Assembly (NCBI RefSeq): GCF_000368765.1
Contig: NZ_KB849655.1
Location: forward strand, 1,119,399 to 1,183,398
Direction of reading: 5' to 3'
DNA from: Acinetobacter junii CIP 64.5
Lineage (GTDB): Bacteria > Pseudomonadota > Gammaproteobacteria > Pseudomonadales > Moraxellaceae
Length of the DNA: 64,000 bases
Shown here: positions 1 to 7,489 of the stretch, piece by piece
Layout: the number at the start of each line of letters is the position of its first letter
How positions within the stretch are numbered: the stretch's first letter is position 1
Position numbers and translations under genes: made by a program
Notes under the pieces: generated by a model
Databases searched by the model: none
What the model was told of the DNA's origin: nothing
The model's input: the letters and a program-made list of their open reading frames with translations, nothing else

Positions 1-477
1 AAAAAGCGAATATATAATCGTAGTAAAAGTTCCAGACCCATATATCCAGTAATATTTTGGTGAATCTGATGCTGAAGTAAAAAACATTTTTATAAATAGC
101 AAAAAATATATAAAACAAAGAAACCAAGACATATTTTTGAGATATACTCCTGTTTCTTTTTCTTTCTGCTTGAAACTAACAAAATTTATTGCTTTTAACA
201 TCCGATTATGAAGCTCTCTAGAAACCCCTATAAATCTATACTTTATAAAAATATATAGACTCATAAAAATTGTCATAAATAAAAATGTATCTGTTAAAAT
301 TTTAGCTTTTTCATCCAAAAATGAAGTTTGAGACTTTATACTGATTCCAGAGTAATCATCGTATGGGATAAAGACTGATATAGATATCATAAAAGGAACA
401 AATATCAGAAAAAAATATTTTTGTTTAAAAGGAGACAACTCTTTTAGCAAATCTAAAGCATACTTATCATTACCCAT
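1..477 (-). CDS. Partial membrane protein, C-terminus beyond window
   Basis: An open frame of 159 codons runs from an ATG at 477 off the left edge with no stop. A clear AGGAG Shine-Dalgarno lies about 7 bases before the ATG (484-489). The protein starts MGNDKYALDLLKEL and has about three hydrophobic segments, near residues 17-33, 61-80 and 113-130, separated by short charged stretches. That suggests a small integral inner-membrane protein. I do not recognise the family. It is very AT rich and lies inside the island, so it is probably island cargo. Confidence 0.6.
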   Translation of the reverse strand, partial: MGNDKYALDLLKELSPFKQKYFFLIFVPFMISISVFIPYDDYSGISIKSQTSFLDEKAKILTDTFLFMTIFMSLYIFIKYRFIGVSRELHNRMLKAINFVSFKQKEKETGVYLKNMSWFLCFIYFLLFIKMFFTSASDSPKYYWIYGSGTFTTIIYSLF

Positions 478-742
478 TAAAAACTCCTAGGCACGAGGTA
501 CTAATAAAATCCCTTTTTTTAAAGGTTACTCAATTTTCTACTTTTAAATTCGTTCAATCTTCGACAATGCTACCTATTTATTCTCTGTCTAAAAAAATAG
601 CAAAAATTGAGATATAAAATTTATGTAGGTTTTTCATCTTTTAGTATTACTTTATTTTTTTTATTAATCTATACAGACAAGTATATTTATTTTGACAAAT
701 TAAACAAATTCAATATATAATGTGATTCTCATCACTTTAAAA
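478..742. other. AT-rich intergenic stretch in island
   Basis: This gap lies between the partial membrane-protein gene and the terminator of the AlpA-like gene. It is very AT rich. I see no reading frame with a ribosome binding site. It probably carries the promoter of the gene ending at the left edge, but no single promoter stands out. Confidence 0.4.
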
Positions 743-773
743 TTACAAAAAAAAGAGAGTCGAAACTCTCTTT
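743..773 (-). terminator. Intrinsic terminator of the AlpA-like gene
   Basis: A 9-bp perfect stem (AAAGAGAGT at 752-760 with ACTCTCTTT at 765-773) closes a CGAA tetraloop. On the minus strand a run of Ts follows. It overlaps the stop codon of the gene ending at 772. Confidence 0.85.
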
Positions 774-999
774 ATCTTTGTACCATTTTAGATTCAATCC
801 ATTGATTTATTTCCCTCACTGACCAACAAATGCGATTTTGTGTCATTTTAATTTTCTTTGGAAAAGTAGGATCGTAGTATGGAGATTTTTCATTCATTAT
901 TTCATAAACAGTGGAACGATTAAGACCTGTATACTCTACAACTTGTTTAATGCTAATAAGTTTATGCATCTGAAAAGTTTGACCTGTGAACGCATTCAT
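772..999 (-). CDS. AlpA-family helix-turn-helix regulator
   Basis: A 75-residue protein beginning MNAFTGQTFQ. From residue 11 it has the compact winged-helix pattern of AlpA/excisionase-like phage regulators: ISIKQVVEYTGLNRSTVYEI forms the helix-turn-helix, followed by a FPKKIK turn and the INQWIESK end helix. AlpA proteins activate excision or integrase genes of cryptic prophages and satellites. The frame opens further upstream, but the start at 999 has a GGGAGA ribosome binding site 8 bases before it and gives the usual family length. It is the last gene of the minus-strand island block and is followed directly by a terminator. Regulation of island excision is inferred from the family. Confidence 0.8.
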   Translation of the reverse strand: MNAFTGQTFQMHKLISIKQVVEYTGLNRSTVYEIMNEKSPYYDPTFPKKIKMTQNRICWSVREINQWIESKMVQR

Positions 1000-1087
1000 G
1001 ATGTTTTTCTCCCAATCAATGATGCGAGCGCAATTTCGCTCAAATAATAGAGATCGCTGTAAGAAAAAACGTCCTGCTTCCACCCAA

Positions 1088-1990
1088 TCAATTCAAAGCC
1101 TGAACTGACTGCTGCAACCCTTTCTGAATATCCTGAACATGAGTCAAATCAGGATTTTGTTGAGACTGTTCTGCTTTAGATTCATCGTTATAAAACTCCT
1201 CAACAATATCCAGCCCCTCTTCACCACCAACCTCAAAACTGGCATTTCCATAACCCTGCCGTGCCACATGATCCAACGCCTCCTGATAAAACCCTGCTGC
1301 CTTGCTCTGCTCATCAATCTGTTTGGCTGAAGTAATGGCTTCACTTAAGTTCACACCATCACGTAAGGTCAAGTCCACATAATAGATCGGAGTACGATAA
1401 CTTTGAGTTGTGCTTTTACCTCTTAAGGTTAATTGCAATGGCAAACACGAAAGCAAATCACCTGATGCTGCATGATAGTAACGAAGTCGAGCGGCCAAAG
1501 TACGAATACTATTAAAGCCTGTGGTTCTAAAGATGAAGGTGCCAAACTCATCTGATTCATCTAGGTTGACGTAGAGCCGTCCATAAGGCTTGCACAGCCC
1601 ACCTTGTGCCAGTGGGCATAGATCAGGTGATGGGCATGGATGTTGCTCAATACCATTCTGTCCGAGTCGCTGGCAGGTTTCGCCATTGCCTGAACAGATT
1701 AAACGTCCAGTCTGGCGGTCAAATAGACTGTACTCTGCCCGTAGGTTCAATTCAGGATCATTGAAGATCATACGGACAGGAATGCTTCTTAGCTTTTGGT
1801 TTTGATTCGGCGCTTTTGCTCGAAGCTGTTCATCCAGTGGATGTTTGACCCAGCCATCCTTATTTTGGATTTGGCTAGTAATGGTAAATTGGTCATCCTT
1901 TTCAGGCAGACGTTTACCGTTCTTTTCGACAATCTTGCCGATACTGATACGACCCAACACTGGTGGAGTGATTGCTAAACCTTTAATCAT
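1088..1990 (-). CDS. Cysteine-rich RDF-like protein (hydrolase or metal-binding protein type)
   Basis: A 300-residue protein starting MIKGLAITPPVLGRI, the opening I associate with proteins annotated as 'hydrolase or metal-binding protein' or recombination directionality factor-like in integrative elements. Five cysteines near residues 99, 106, 119, 125 and 133, including a CPSPDLC motif, suggest a metal site. The frame is open for 50 more codons upstream, but the chosen ATG has AGAGGAC 8 bases before it, and the extra region contains a terminator hairpin. It sits between yqaJ-like and alpA-like genes on the same strand, a combination typical of mobile elements. The biochemical role is not established from sequence. 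Confidence 0.7.
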   Translation of the reverse strand: MIKGLAITPPVLGRISIGKIVEKNGKRLPEKDDQFTITSQIQNKDGWVKHPLDEQLRAKAPNQNQKLRSIPVRMIFNDPELNLRAEYSLFDRQTGRLICSGNGETCQRLGQNGIEQHPCPSPDLCPLAQGGLCKPYGRLYVNLDESDEFGTFIFRTTGFNSIRTLAARLRYYHAASGDLLSCLPLQLTLRGKSTTQSYRTPIYYVDLTLRDGVNLSEAITSAKQIDEQSKAAGFYQEALDHVARQGYGNASFEVGGEEGLDIVEEFYNDESKAEQSQQNPDLTHVQDIQKGLQQSVQALN

Positions 1991-2042
1991 GGTGATGTCC
2001 TCTATATAGATGTTGAAATGGCGTTTAAATTTGGATAAATAA

Positions 2043-2060
2043 ATTTTGGGCATAAAAAAA
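2043..2060. repeat. 18-bp leader repeat, copy 1
   Basis: ATTTTGGGCATAAAAAAA on the plus strand is identical to 3311-3328. In both places it holds the T tract of a minus-strand hairpin and lies just before an island gene, so a leader module appears duplicated. Confidence 0.8.
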
Positions 2061-2083
2061 CCCATACTTGTTTGGGGTATGGG
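2054..2083 (-). terminator. Terminator-like hairpin in the leader of the RDF-like gene
   Basis: CCCATAC (2061-2067) pairs with GTATGGG (2077-2083), and seven Ts follow on the minus strand. It lies between the yqaJ stop (2130) and the RDF-like start (1990), so it either ends the yqaJ transcript or attenuates the next gene. The 18 bases at its downstream edge are repeated exactly at 3311-3328. Confidence 0.7.
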
Positions 2084-2129
2084 ATCATGGTAGTTGGATA
2101 ATGAATTGTGGATGTCAGTAATATCCGTT

Positions 2130-3272
2130 TTATCCACCATTCGGATAAATCTGAAATCTTCGTGTGCCTGCTTTGGTCTGTGGAAATTGCTGTAGATATT
2201 CAGGGTGCTGTTTAAGCAAGGATTTACTGTCTAGACTGATGGAGTCCTGTGATTTCTTCCATGTCACTGAACCACCTGTAAATACCGCTCGCTCTGCTTC
2301 TTTCATCATCATTTGTAGTTGATGTTTGAGTTCATCAAAATACTGCTGATGTTGTTCAACCTTATGTCGCTCTTCTAACAATTGGTTAAATAAATAGTTG
2401 GCTTGTTCATTTTGAGTCAGGTCTTCTACCAATAATGGAATCTGTTCAGGATAAAGTTGTTGCAAAGCTTTAGCTGTTGAATCAGAGGCATCGACACTGG
2501 GCGGAATACCTGTTTCAACACATTGCCAAAAGTGACGTTCTGCATTGATGATGTGCTGGATCACCGTTTCATTACGTGTGACCTTATAGATTTTAGTTTC
2601 ATGTCCACAGATCAAGGCACAGATATGCGCTGCCTGTTTGCCTGTCACCGCCAATTGATGCTGTACCTGACACAGCACATACAGCGGTACGCCATCTCGC
2701 CACAGTTTTGCTCCATATTCCCCTACGGTTTTACATTCAAGAATTTGCACCTCTTCATTACCTACCACGGCATAATCCAAATTGGCGAGCATAAAATGCT
2801 TGTCTTCATCAGGATGTTGTAGCACTGCATTGACTCGACGAACTTTATGATTGGTGTGCATGCTGTAGTACTCAGCGACTAAAGGTTCGAGTTGTTTACC
2901 CCAATACAAGGGCGCATAGCCTGCACTTTCATCCTCGATGTTTTGTTGCATTCGCCCTGTTTTGATCATCCATAGTTCCAGCATCGACATATACGGATTC
3001 AGTCCACAGGCGGTTGCGGCATCACTGCTACCAATACCCTGCTTTCGAACTTCAAGCCATTGCTGGTAATTCATCTGCTTGGTATTGGCGAGACGTTTCG
3101 CCACAGCGGTTTTGGTTTTTCGTGGTTGCGTATTCGATCGGTCTCGTTTGGTTCGGGTTCCTACCTCAACCTGTTGAGTCAATGAGTTCTGGATGGGTAG
3201 ATTCAGGTTTGGTGAATACGGCTGTAATGGTGGATGATTTAAAGTGTTTTGAATTTGAGTATGGCTATTCAT
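2130..3272 (-). CDS. YqaJ-type viral recombinase / exonuclease
   Basis: A 380-residue protein with a YqaJ/lambda-exonuclease type nuclease domain from about residue 70. Visible motifs are GIGSSDAA (79-86), an acidic residue in LANLDYAV (D166) and LECKTV (E179, K181). These match the D...E-x-K metal-binding core of the PD-(D/E)XK fold. The first 65 residues are basic and low in complexity. Such enzymes resect double-stranded ends for phage-type single-strand annealing. The start at 3272 is preferred because the sequence upstream is a hairpin leader also seen before other island genes, and ACAGGAAT supplies the ribosome binding site. It lies between the DUF932 and RDF-like genes. No annealing protein was recognised in the window. 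Confidence 0.85.
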   Translation of the reverse strand: MNSHTQIQNTLNHPPLQPYSPNLNLPIQNSLTQQVEVGTRTKRDRSNTQPRKTKTAVAKRLANTKQMNYQQWLEVRKQGIGSSDAATACGLNPYMSMLELWMIKTGRMQQNIEDESAGYAPLYWGKQLEPLVAEYYSMHTNHKVRRVNAVLQHPDEDKHFMLANLDYAVVGNEEVQILECKTVGEYGAKLWRDGVPLYVLCQVQHQLAVTGKQAAHICALICGHETKIYKVTRNETVIQHIINAERHFWQCVETGIPPSVDASDSTAKALQQLYPEQIPLLVEDLTQNEQANYLFNQLLEERHKVEQHQQYFDELKHQLQMMMKEAERAVFTGGSVTWKKSQDSISLDSKSLLKQHPEYLQQFPQTKAGTRRFQIYPNGG

Positions 3273-3310
3273 TAGAAATATTCCTGTATCGGTAAAAGTG
3301 TAAAAGCTGA

Positions 3311-3328
3311 ATTTTGGGCATAAAAAAA
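3311..3328. repeat. 18-bp leader repeat, copy 2
   Basis: Identical to 2043-2060. Here it precedes the YqaJ gene and forms the T tract of the hairpin at 3322-3361. Confidence 0.8.
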
Positions 3329-3361
3329 GCAGCATCTGAGAGTGCGGCTAAAGATGTTGCT
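3322..3361 (-). terminator. Terminator-like hairpin in the yqaJ leader
   Basis: AGCAGCATCT (3328-3337) pairs with AGATGTTGCT (3352-3361) with one mismatch, and a T tract follows on the minus strand. It lies 50 bases before the YqaJ start and after the DUF932 gene, so it may terminate or attenuate. Confidence 0.6.
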
Positions 3362-3421
3362 GTGCTTGTACGGTGTTACCGTATGCTTAGGCTAATGTAG
3401 AAGGTTTAACTGAAACTGAAT

Positions 3422-4471
3422 TTAGGCAACCATTCGAAGTGCTTGTTCTAAGCCACGTTGCTTAATGGCTGCCCCTGCTCCAAACCATGCAGAATCGAGT
3501 CGGTGATCGGTACTCATGGCTCGGCGTTCATGATCGGTGAATTCGGTGATCGAACAGAGTAATCCATAAACGGTATCTTTGGCTGAACTCAGTTCTGCCC
3601 CACGCCCATGTCCGTTAAACATGGTCATGACTTTTGACATGGCACGTCCATTCTGTTCAGTTTTATTGTCTGATCGGGATGAGTTGGCTTGATTCGTCGT
3701 CGCTGCATTGCGGTAGAACTGAATGATGCTTTCATCCTGTTCGACACTGCTTAAATTAGTATTGTTAAATACTGCGTCAAAGTAGGCAGCAGCTTCCTGC
3801 TGAGTCACCTTACGCTGGCTCAGTTGCTTCATTTCATACATGTGTTCATCCCATGCACGGACTGAAATACCAAGTTGATGTTTGACTTTATCGGCATCGA
3901 ATTTGGTACTGTGAGGGACTTTGACAATACCTGTATTGGTATTCTGTCCTTTGAGGGCAATCGCCAAAGTGTTATTACATACCACTCGGATACTGGTAAA
4001 TTGGGCTGTCGTGGCAAGCGTGCCATCACAAGCGGTTGCCAATAAAATATAGCCATTACTGACATCCTTACCTTTTAAGGCGGAAGTTTGCCCTGTTCGT
4101 GCCAGTGCCCAGAATTTCTTACCGCCCTTGAGCACGCCTGCGGTTTCCAGTTCAAAGCCTGATTGTTCAGTCAGATCCCGATAAAATTCTAAAATCTCTT
4201 TGGGCTGAACTTCCTGAAATCTTTGGCTGACCACAGATAAAGGAGCATGGGTATCTGAACGATACAGTACTCGCTGTTCCTCAAAAGGCATGATGATGCT
4301 CTGCCCCCGATGATTCTGAGCCATGTAACTGACATCCGAGGATTCAATCCGCCAATCCATGCCTGCCTGCTGTGCCCAGACCTCAATCGGTTGGTTTGGG
4401 GTAAGTTGATTACCTAAGCCATGCCAAGGGGTTTGTCCAGTGAATGCCATTGTTTCAACTAAATGTGCCAT
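3422..4471 (-). CDS. DUF932 phage/plasmid-like protein
   Basis: A 349-residue protein with the DUF932 opening: MAHLVETMAFTGQTPWHGLG, then the VLYRSDTHAPLSVVSQRFQ and QPKEILEFYRDL segments and a later TSIRVVCNNTL motif. The family is common on plasmids, phages and integrative elements next to recombination genes. Its molecular function is not known. The start is fixed by the conserved N-terminus and the leader TACAGGAATTATTC immediately upstream, which is shared with neighbouring genes. The length is normal for the family and no disruption is seen. Confidence 0.85.
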   Translation of the reverse strand: MAHLVETMAFTGQTPWHGLGNQLTPNQPIEVWAQQAGMDWRIESSDVSYMAQNHRGQSIIMPFEEQRVLYRSDTHAPLSVVSQRFQEVQPKEILEFYRDLTEQSGFELETAGVLKGGKKFWALARTGQTSALKGKDVSNGYILLATACDGTLATTAQFTSIRVVCNNTLAIALKGQNTNTGIVKVPHSTKFDADKVKHQLGISVRAWDEHMYEMKQLSQRKVTQQEAAAYFDAVFNNTNLSSVEQDESIIQFYRNAATTNQANSSRSDNKTEQNGRAMSKVMTMFNGHGRGAELSSAKDTVYGLLCSITEFTDHERRAMSTDHRLDSAWFGAGAAIKQRGLEQALRMVA

Positions 4472-4473
4472 AA

Positions 4474-4487
4474 GAATAATTCCTGTA
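4474..4487. repeat. Shared translation-leader motif before the DUF932 gene
   Basis: GAATAATTCCTGTA on the plus strand reads TACAGGAATTATTC on the coding strand and includes the ribosome binding site. The identical 14 bases occur at 4848-4861, and a close variant (GAAATATTCCTGTA) occurs at 3275-3288 before the yqaJ-type gene. Confidence 0.75.
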
Positions 4488-4536
4488 TCAATTTTAAATG
4501 GGTAAAAGGGTTTGGTTTGTGAATTTTGATAAATGC

Positions 4537-4845
4537 TTAATTGCGTAAATTTGGGCTAAAGCTGCGGTCACAGTTGTTGCAGTAATACTGCCTGCGAGAA
4601 ATGGGTTGTTGCTGTTCATCTTCAGTGATCAACATCCAGATACCACCGATCAGCACTCCAACGAGTGCGCCTGCAATCGGAGGAATATTCAGACTTTTGG
4701 AAACACTGACACCTAATGTGGCAAGTGCCATTGGTGACATCACACTATTGGAGATAGAGTTATTTGTTGAGGTACTGGGTAAATGTTGGGTTGATTCAAG
4801 CATTACCGTCTCTCTAGACTGGCAATAAGGACATGGCAAACTCAT
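4537..4845 (-). CDS. Small zinc-ribbon membrane protein
   Basis: A 102-residue protein of unknown function. It opens with CPYCQ (cysteines at residues 5 and 8) and ends with CNNCDRSF, forming a split zinc-ribbon pair. Between them is a hydrophobic segment, IPPIAGALVGVLIGGIWMLI, consistent with one membrane helix. Both cysteine pairs would be near the membrane. The start at 4845 is chosen because it gives the cysteine motif at the N-terminus and has the shared TACAGGAATTATTC leader. It is the first gene of the minus-strand island block, and a hairpin with a T tract lies just upstream. Confidence 0.65.
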   Translation of the reverse strand: MSLPCPYCQSRETVMLESTQHLPSTSTNNSISNSVMSPMALATLGVSVSKSLNIPPIAGALVGVLIGGIWMLITEDEQQQPISRRQYYCNNCDRSFSPNLRN

Positions 4846-4847
4846 CT

Positions 4848-4861
4848 GAATAATTCCTGTA
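4848..4861. repeat. Shared translation-leader motif before the zinc-ribbon gene
   Basis: Exact second copy of the 14-base motif at 4474-4487, placed 2 bases before the start codon at 4845. It supplies the AGGA ribosome binding sequence. Confidence 0.75.
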
Positions 4862-4879
4862 ATAAAAAATGAGCGAAAT

Positions 4880-4905
4880 AAAAAAAACCTGCTGAGGGAA
4901 GCAGG
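4880..4905 (-). terminator. Terminator-like hairpin before the zinc-ribbon gene
   Basis: CCTGCT (4888-4893) pairs with AGCAGG (4900-4905), followed on the minus strand by a run of eight Ts. No gene precedes it on this strand for at least 2 kb, so it looks like a leader attenuator for the block rather than the end of another transcript. Confidence 0.6.
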
Positions 4906-5117
4906 CAAAATGATTGCGATGTAACTGAAGCATGTATTGGTGCGGTCTCAAATGGAGACGTACCGTTCTCATTTAGATGCTATGTATTTGTATTTTTTTA
5001 GAATGCGTTTTTTATCATCAGTTTTAGGTGATTTTTGAATGATGCTTAAACAGATCAATTGACCTGTTTTTTAGCAACGATTATGATGCAAGGGCTGACC
5101 TACATTGTCAGTCGGTT

Positions 5118-5255
5118 TTGACAGACCGCAGATCCAGCACGATATATGAAAGTAATTTTGTATGTTGTGGGAACCCTCGCGTCCCCCTTTTTTCTATGGT
5201 AGGGCGAGAGGGGGACGCCTCGTGCGTGCTGGTTCCTTGGATCCCAGTCTGTCAA
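5118..5255. other. Large nested inverted-repeat structure, possible RNA or origin
   Basis: Outer arms are TTGACAGAC (5118-5126) with GTCTGTCAA (5247-5255). Then GATCC (5131-5135) pairs with GGATC (5239-5243) and AGCACG (5136-5141) with CGTGCT (5225-5230). An inner GC-rich stem pairs GCGTCCCCC (5179-5187) with GGGGGACGC (5210-5218). The arms are perfect in each block and the region is much richer in GC than its surroundings. No gene covers it. It lies between divergent island genes, so it could be a structured RNA, a replication or transfer origin, or a protein-binding site. I do not recognise a known family. Confidence 0.55.
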
Positions 5256-5264
5256 CCCCCTTTC

Positions 5265-5304
5265 GTTCTGCCACCATAATCAATTGACAGTGATTCGGCA
5301 GAAC
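5265..5304. repeat. 8-bp inverted repeat beside the nested structure
   Basis: GTTCTGCC (5265-5272) and GGCAGAAC (5297-5304) are perfect inverted repeats separated by 24 bases. The ATCAATTGAC in the loop (5279-5288) also occurs at 5054-5063, so the same ten bases flank the large structure on both sides. Confidence 0.55.
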
Positions 5305-5332
5305 TTCTTGTAATTCCAAGGAGTCAACCATA

Positions 5333-5425
5333 ATGCAATTTACTGTGCTTTATTCACCTGCACTTTCTCCGCCTCTTCGGCATTTCATTCCAATTCATTT
5401 ATCACATGCTTTCACTGTGCCCTGA
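5333..5425 (+). CDS. Possible 30-residue leader peptide or small protein
   Basis: An ATG at 5333 is preceded by a strong AAGGAG (5318-5323) at 9 bases and opens a 30-codon frame beginning MQFTVLYSPALSPPLRH. I do not recognise the peptide. Its strong ribosome binding site and its place just after the inverted-repeat structure suggest a translated leader or small protein. Short frames are easily found by chance, so it is tentative. Confidence 0.3.
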   Translation: MQFTVLYSPALSPPLRHFIPIHLSHAFTVP

Positions 5426-5651
5426 TTGATTCAAGGCATTAATTAACTACTGCATCCTTTTTGGTCAGTGGTGTTTTGTGCTGGATAAAAATCATGGAAC
5501 GTGCTGTACCGCTTATTCGGATTGTCCTTATTGTGCTCTGTAACAGCCTAGCTAGAGCCTATGACAGCCAAGCAGAATGTATTTGAAATTACAGTCAATT
5601 TCATAATTCATTTTAAAAAAATTTAAAAATATTGGATGGGGAAATAATAGG

Positions 5652-6773
5652 ATGAAATACGTTTCAATTGCGCTGCTCACCAGCCTTGCGTTGGTCGGCT
5701 GCTCAAAACCACAACAAGATGATGTACAGAAAGAAGAGCTTTCTCAAAAGATCGAAAAAATGTCATTGAATGATGCTGCCCCTGGACAGGCTGTTTCTTC
5801 TCCTTTGATTATCGCTCGAAATCAAATTACACCTCCGCTAACAAAGACTGGAGAAAACTTTCAGGAACTCATCAAAGACGAGGGTTATTTTTCCTTTTAT
5901 CCGCCGTATAAAACCATCTCTGGATTACAGATGTTTGCTGAAAATTCGGATGTGGCTGACTATTGTGCAAATTGCGTACATTTCCAGTCTGTTCTCAATG
6001 ATTTAAGAAATGTGCTGGCTTTAAAAAACAATCAGGTTTTAGTGATCGGTCATCCAGGTCAACAGTTTCCTGCATTCACATTTGCTTTAGGTGACGACTA
6101 TTCCATACGTGCAGCGCATGATACAGCCATCAATTATATAAGATCGACAATGCAGGTCATTCCACCAAAAAAAGATCAATTTGAAAGTACCGAACAATAT
6201 CAACAACGTATTCAGACACTTCAAAAAGAATTGGATACAAAAAATACCCATCTAAATTATGACTTGAAGCTTTTAGAACTCAGTTTAAATGCGACTTCTT
6301 CACAAAGTCAGTTCATGCCGAGCAGCTATACACCCAATGATCGACCAAATGGTTCGATTGATAACTTTGTTTATTACGATGCTGACTCGAAACAATTACA
6401 TTTTGAGAATATGAATTTCTCATCTGATCTTATTGTGAATTTCACTGCCCCATCTACGCCTGAGTTAGCACAAAATATCATTATGGCTGGTGGACAAAAG
6501 TATGTCGGTTATATTTTCAACTTCAATAACCATAAATTGGAATTAGATAGCTTAGTCATTTATCAAACCAATATTACTCAAGCTGATTCTGCAAATGAGC
6601 CGATCGCAATCCTTGAACCGAGTACCATGTCCTTTCAACGCAAACATTTCAACGGCATAGAAAATGCTCGATTAAAGCAATTTGATGTGTCGCTGAAAAA
6701 GCCAATTCCTTTTGATTTTAGCTTGGAAAACTACACGCCGATCGAAAAGGTATTTAAAAAGATCGATGAGTAA
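5652..6773 (+). CDS. Island lipoprotein of unknown function
   Basis: A 373-residue protein with a lipoprotein signal: MKYVSIALLTSLALVGC, lipid attachment at Cys17. The mature part starts with a charged, glutamine-rich linker and contains two close cysteines (ADYCANCVHF). I see no enzyme family. A GATGGGG/ATAGG purine stretch precedes the ATG. It is followed by a GC-rich hairpin and then by a second lipoprotein on the same strand, and both carry the string MSLNDA. It probably sits in the outer or inner membrane facing the periplasm. Confidence 0.7.
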   Translation: MKYVSIALLTSLALVGCSKPQQDDVQKEELSQKIEKMSLNDAAPGQAVSSPLIIARNQITPPLTKTGENFQELIKDEGYFSFYPPYKTISGLQMFAENSDVADYCANCVHFQSVLNDLRNVLALKNNQVLVIGHPGQQFPAFTFALGDDYSIRAAHDTAINYIRSTMQVIPPKKDQFESTEQYQQRIQTLQKELDTKNTHLNYDLKLLELSLNATSSQSQFMPSSYTPNDRPNGSIDNFVYYDADSKQLHFENMNFSSDLIVNFTAPSTPELAQNIIMAGGQKYVGYIFNFNNHKLELDSLVIYQTNITQADSANEPIAILEPSTMSFQRKHFNGIENARLKQFDVSLKKPIPFDFSLENYTPIEKVFKKIDE

Positions 6774-6824
6774 TTCCCACTTTTATAAAAAGTAAAAAAT
6801 TGATTGACCAAACCATTAAATACA

Positions 6825-6850
6825 CAGAGTTGGGCTTTCGCCCAACCCTG
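6825..6850 (+). terminator. Stem-loop after the first lipoprotein gene
   Basis: GTTGGGC (6829-6835) pairs with GCCCAAC (6840-6846) around a TTTC loop, with CAG/CTG flanks. There is no T tract, so termination may be weak and the second lipoprotein may be cotranscribed. Confidence 0.5.
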
Positions 6851-6886
6851 TAGATCACAATATTCGATTAAATATAGGCATGTGTA

Positions 6887-7390
6887 ATGAATTTTATTCC
6901 ATCTATTGTTTTATCCAGTGTGTTGCTGCTGACTTTAACCGCATGTAATTCAGGCAATGATGCATCAAAACCTAAAGACACTCAAACAAGCGAGCATAGC
7001 AATGCTGATGCTACTGAAACGACTCATCAATCCGAAGATGATTTTCCACCCGTTGATAAATCCTTTTTGGAAGATGAGTCATATAATGCTGAGGAAGTGG
7101 CTGAACCCACTGTACAGGAACAGTTTGAAGTCCGTGTCCGTCGTGAAGAATCACAATACTCCATGACAGGCTATAGCGATTTGTTAAACATCATGTCCTT
7201 GAACGATGCTCCAACCACCATTACAGGTGTGTTAATCAACCGTGGCAATTGTAGAAGTAAAGGTACTTACGATTACCAGAATATGCGCTATGGTTCGGTA
7301 GCAAAAGTTTACTTAGGCTGTTCGGCTGAATATGTCCGTGAAGTGACCATCACGACCAGCAGTGGCTTGACCTATACCTATAATTTCTAG
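6887..7390 (+). CDS. Second island lipoprotein, acidic linker
   Basis: A 167-residue protein with a lipobox, LTAC (Cys20), after a hydrophobic signal. Residues 21-80 are acidic and low in complexity, then a basic RVRREESQ turn leads to a C-terminal domain of about 75 residues with two cysteines (NCRSKG, LGCSAE) that could form a disulfide. The string MSLNDAP near residue 103 echoes MSLNDAA in the lipoprotein gene just upstream. I recognise no family. The pair probably acts together in the envelope, but that is inference. Confidence 0.65.
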   Translation: MNFIPSIVLSSVLLLTLTACNSGNDASKPKDTQTSEHSNADATETTHQSEDDFPPVDKSFLEDESYNAEEVAEPTVQEQFEVRVRREESQYSMTGYSDLLNIMSLNDAPTTITGVLINRGNCRSKGTYDYQNMRYGSVAKVYLGCSAEYVREVTITTSSGLTYTYNF

Positions 7391-7421
7391 GCATTCGTCC
7401 ATTCATGCTTCAGTGGATTAG

Positions 7422-7451
7422 TGGTCTAAGCGCATTGTTTTTCTTAGACCA
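7422..7451. terminator. Hairpin between convergent island genes
   Basis: TGGTCTAAG (7422-7430) pairs perfectly with CTTAGACCA (7443-7451) across a 12-base loop. It lies between the second lipoprotein and the minus-strand gene ending at 7490, so it can serve both. Confidence 0.65.
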
Positions 7452-7489
7452 TTATTCGATGACAACTCGCTTGATTTTTCTGAACAAAA

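Noticed and set aside
719..733. GTGAT-TCTC-ATCAC as a Fur box
   Set aside because: It is a short palindrome but fits the Fur consensus poorly and lies downstream of a gene end, not before a start.
1991..2140. Longer N-terminus of the RDF-like protein
   Set aside because: The extra 50 codons run through a terminator hairpin and repeated leader sequence, and the ATG at 1990 has a proper ribosome binding site.
4945..4959. GTCTC/GAGAC hairpin
   Set aside because: Only five base pairs with a five-base loop. It cannot be told from chance.
5494..5586. 30-codon frame starting MERAVPLIRIVLIVL
   Set aside because: It is hydrophobic and ends cleanly, but no ribosome binding site precedes it and such short frames occur by chance.
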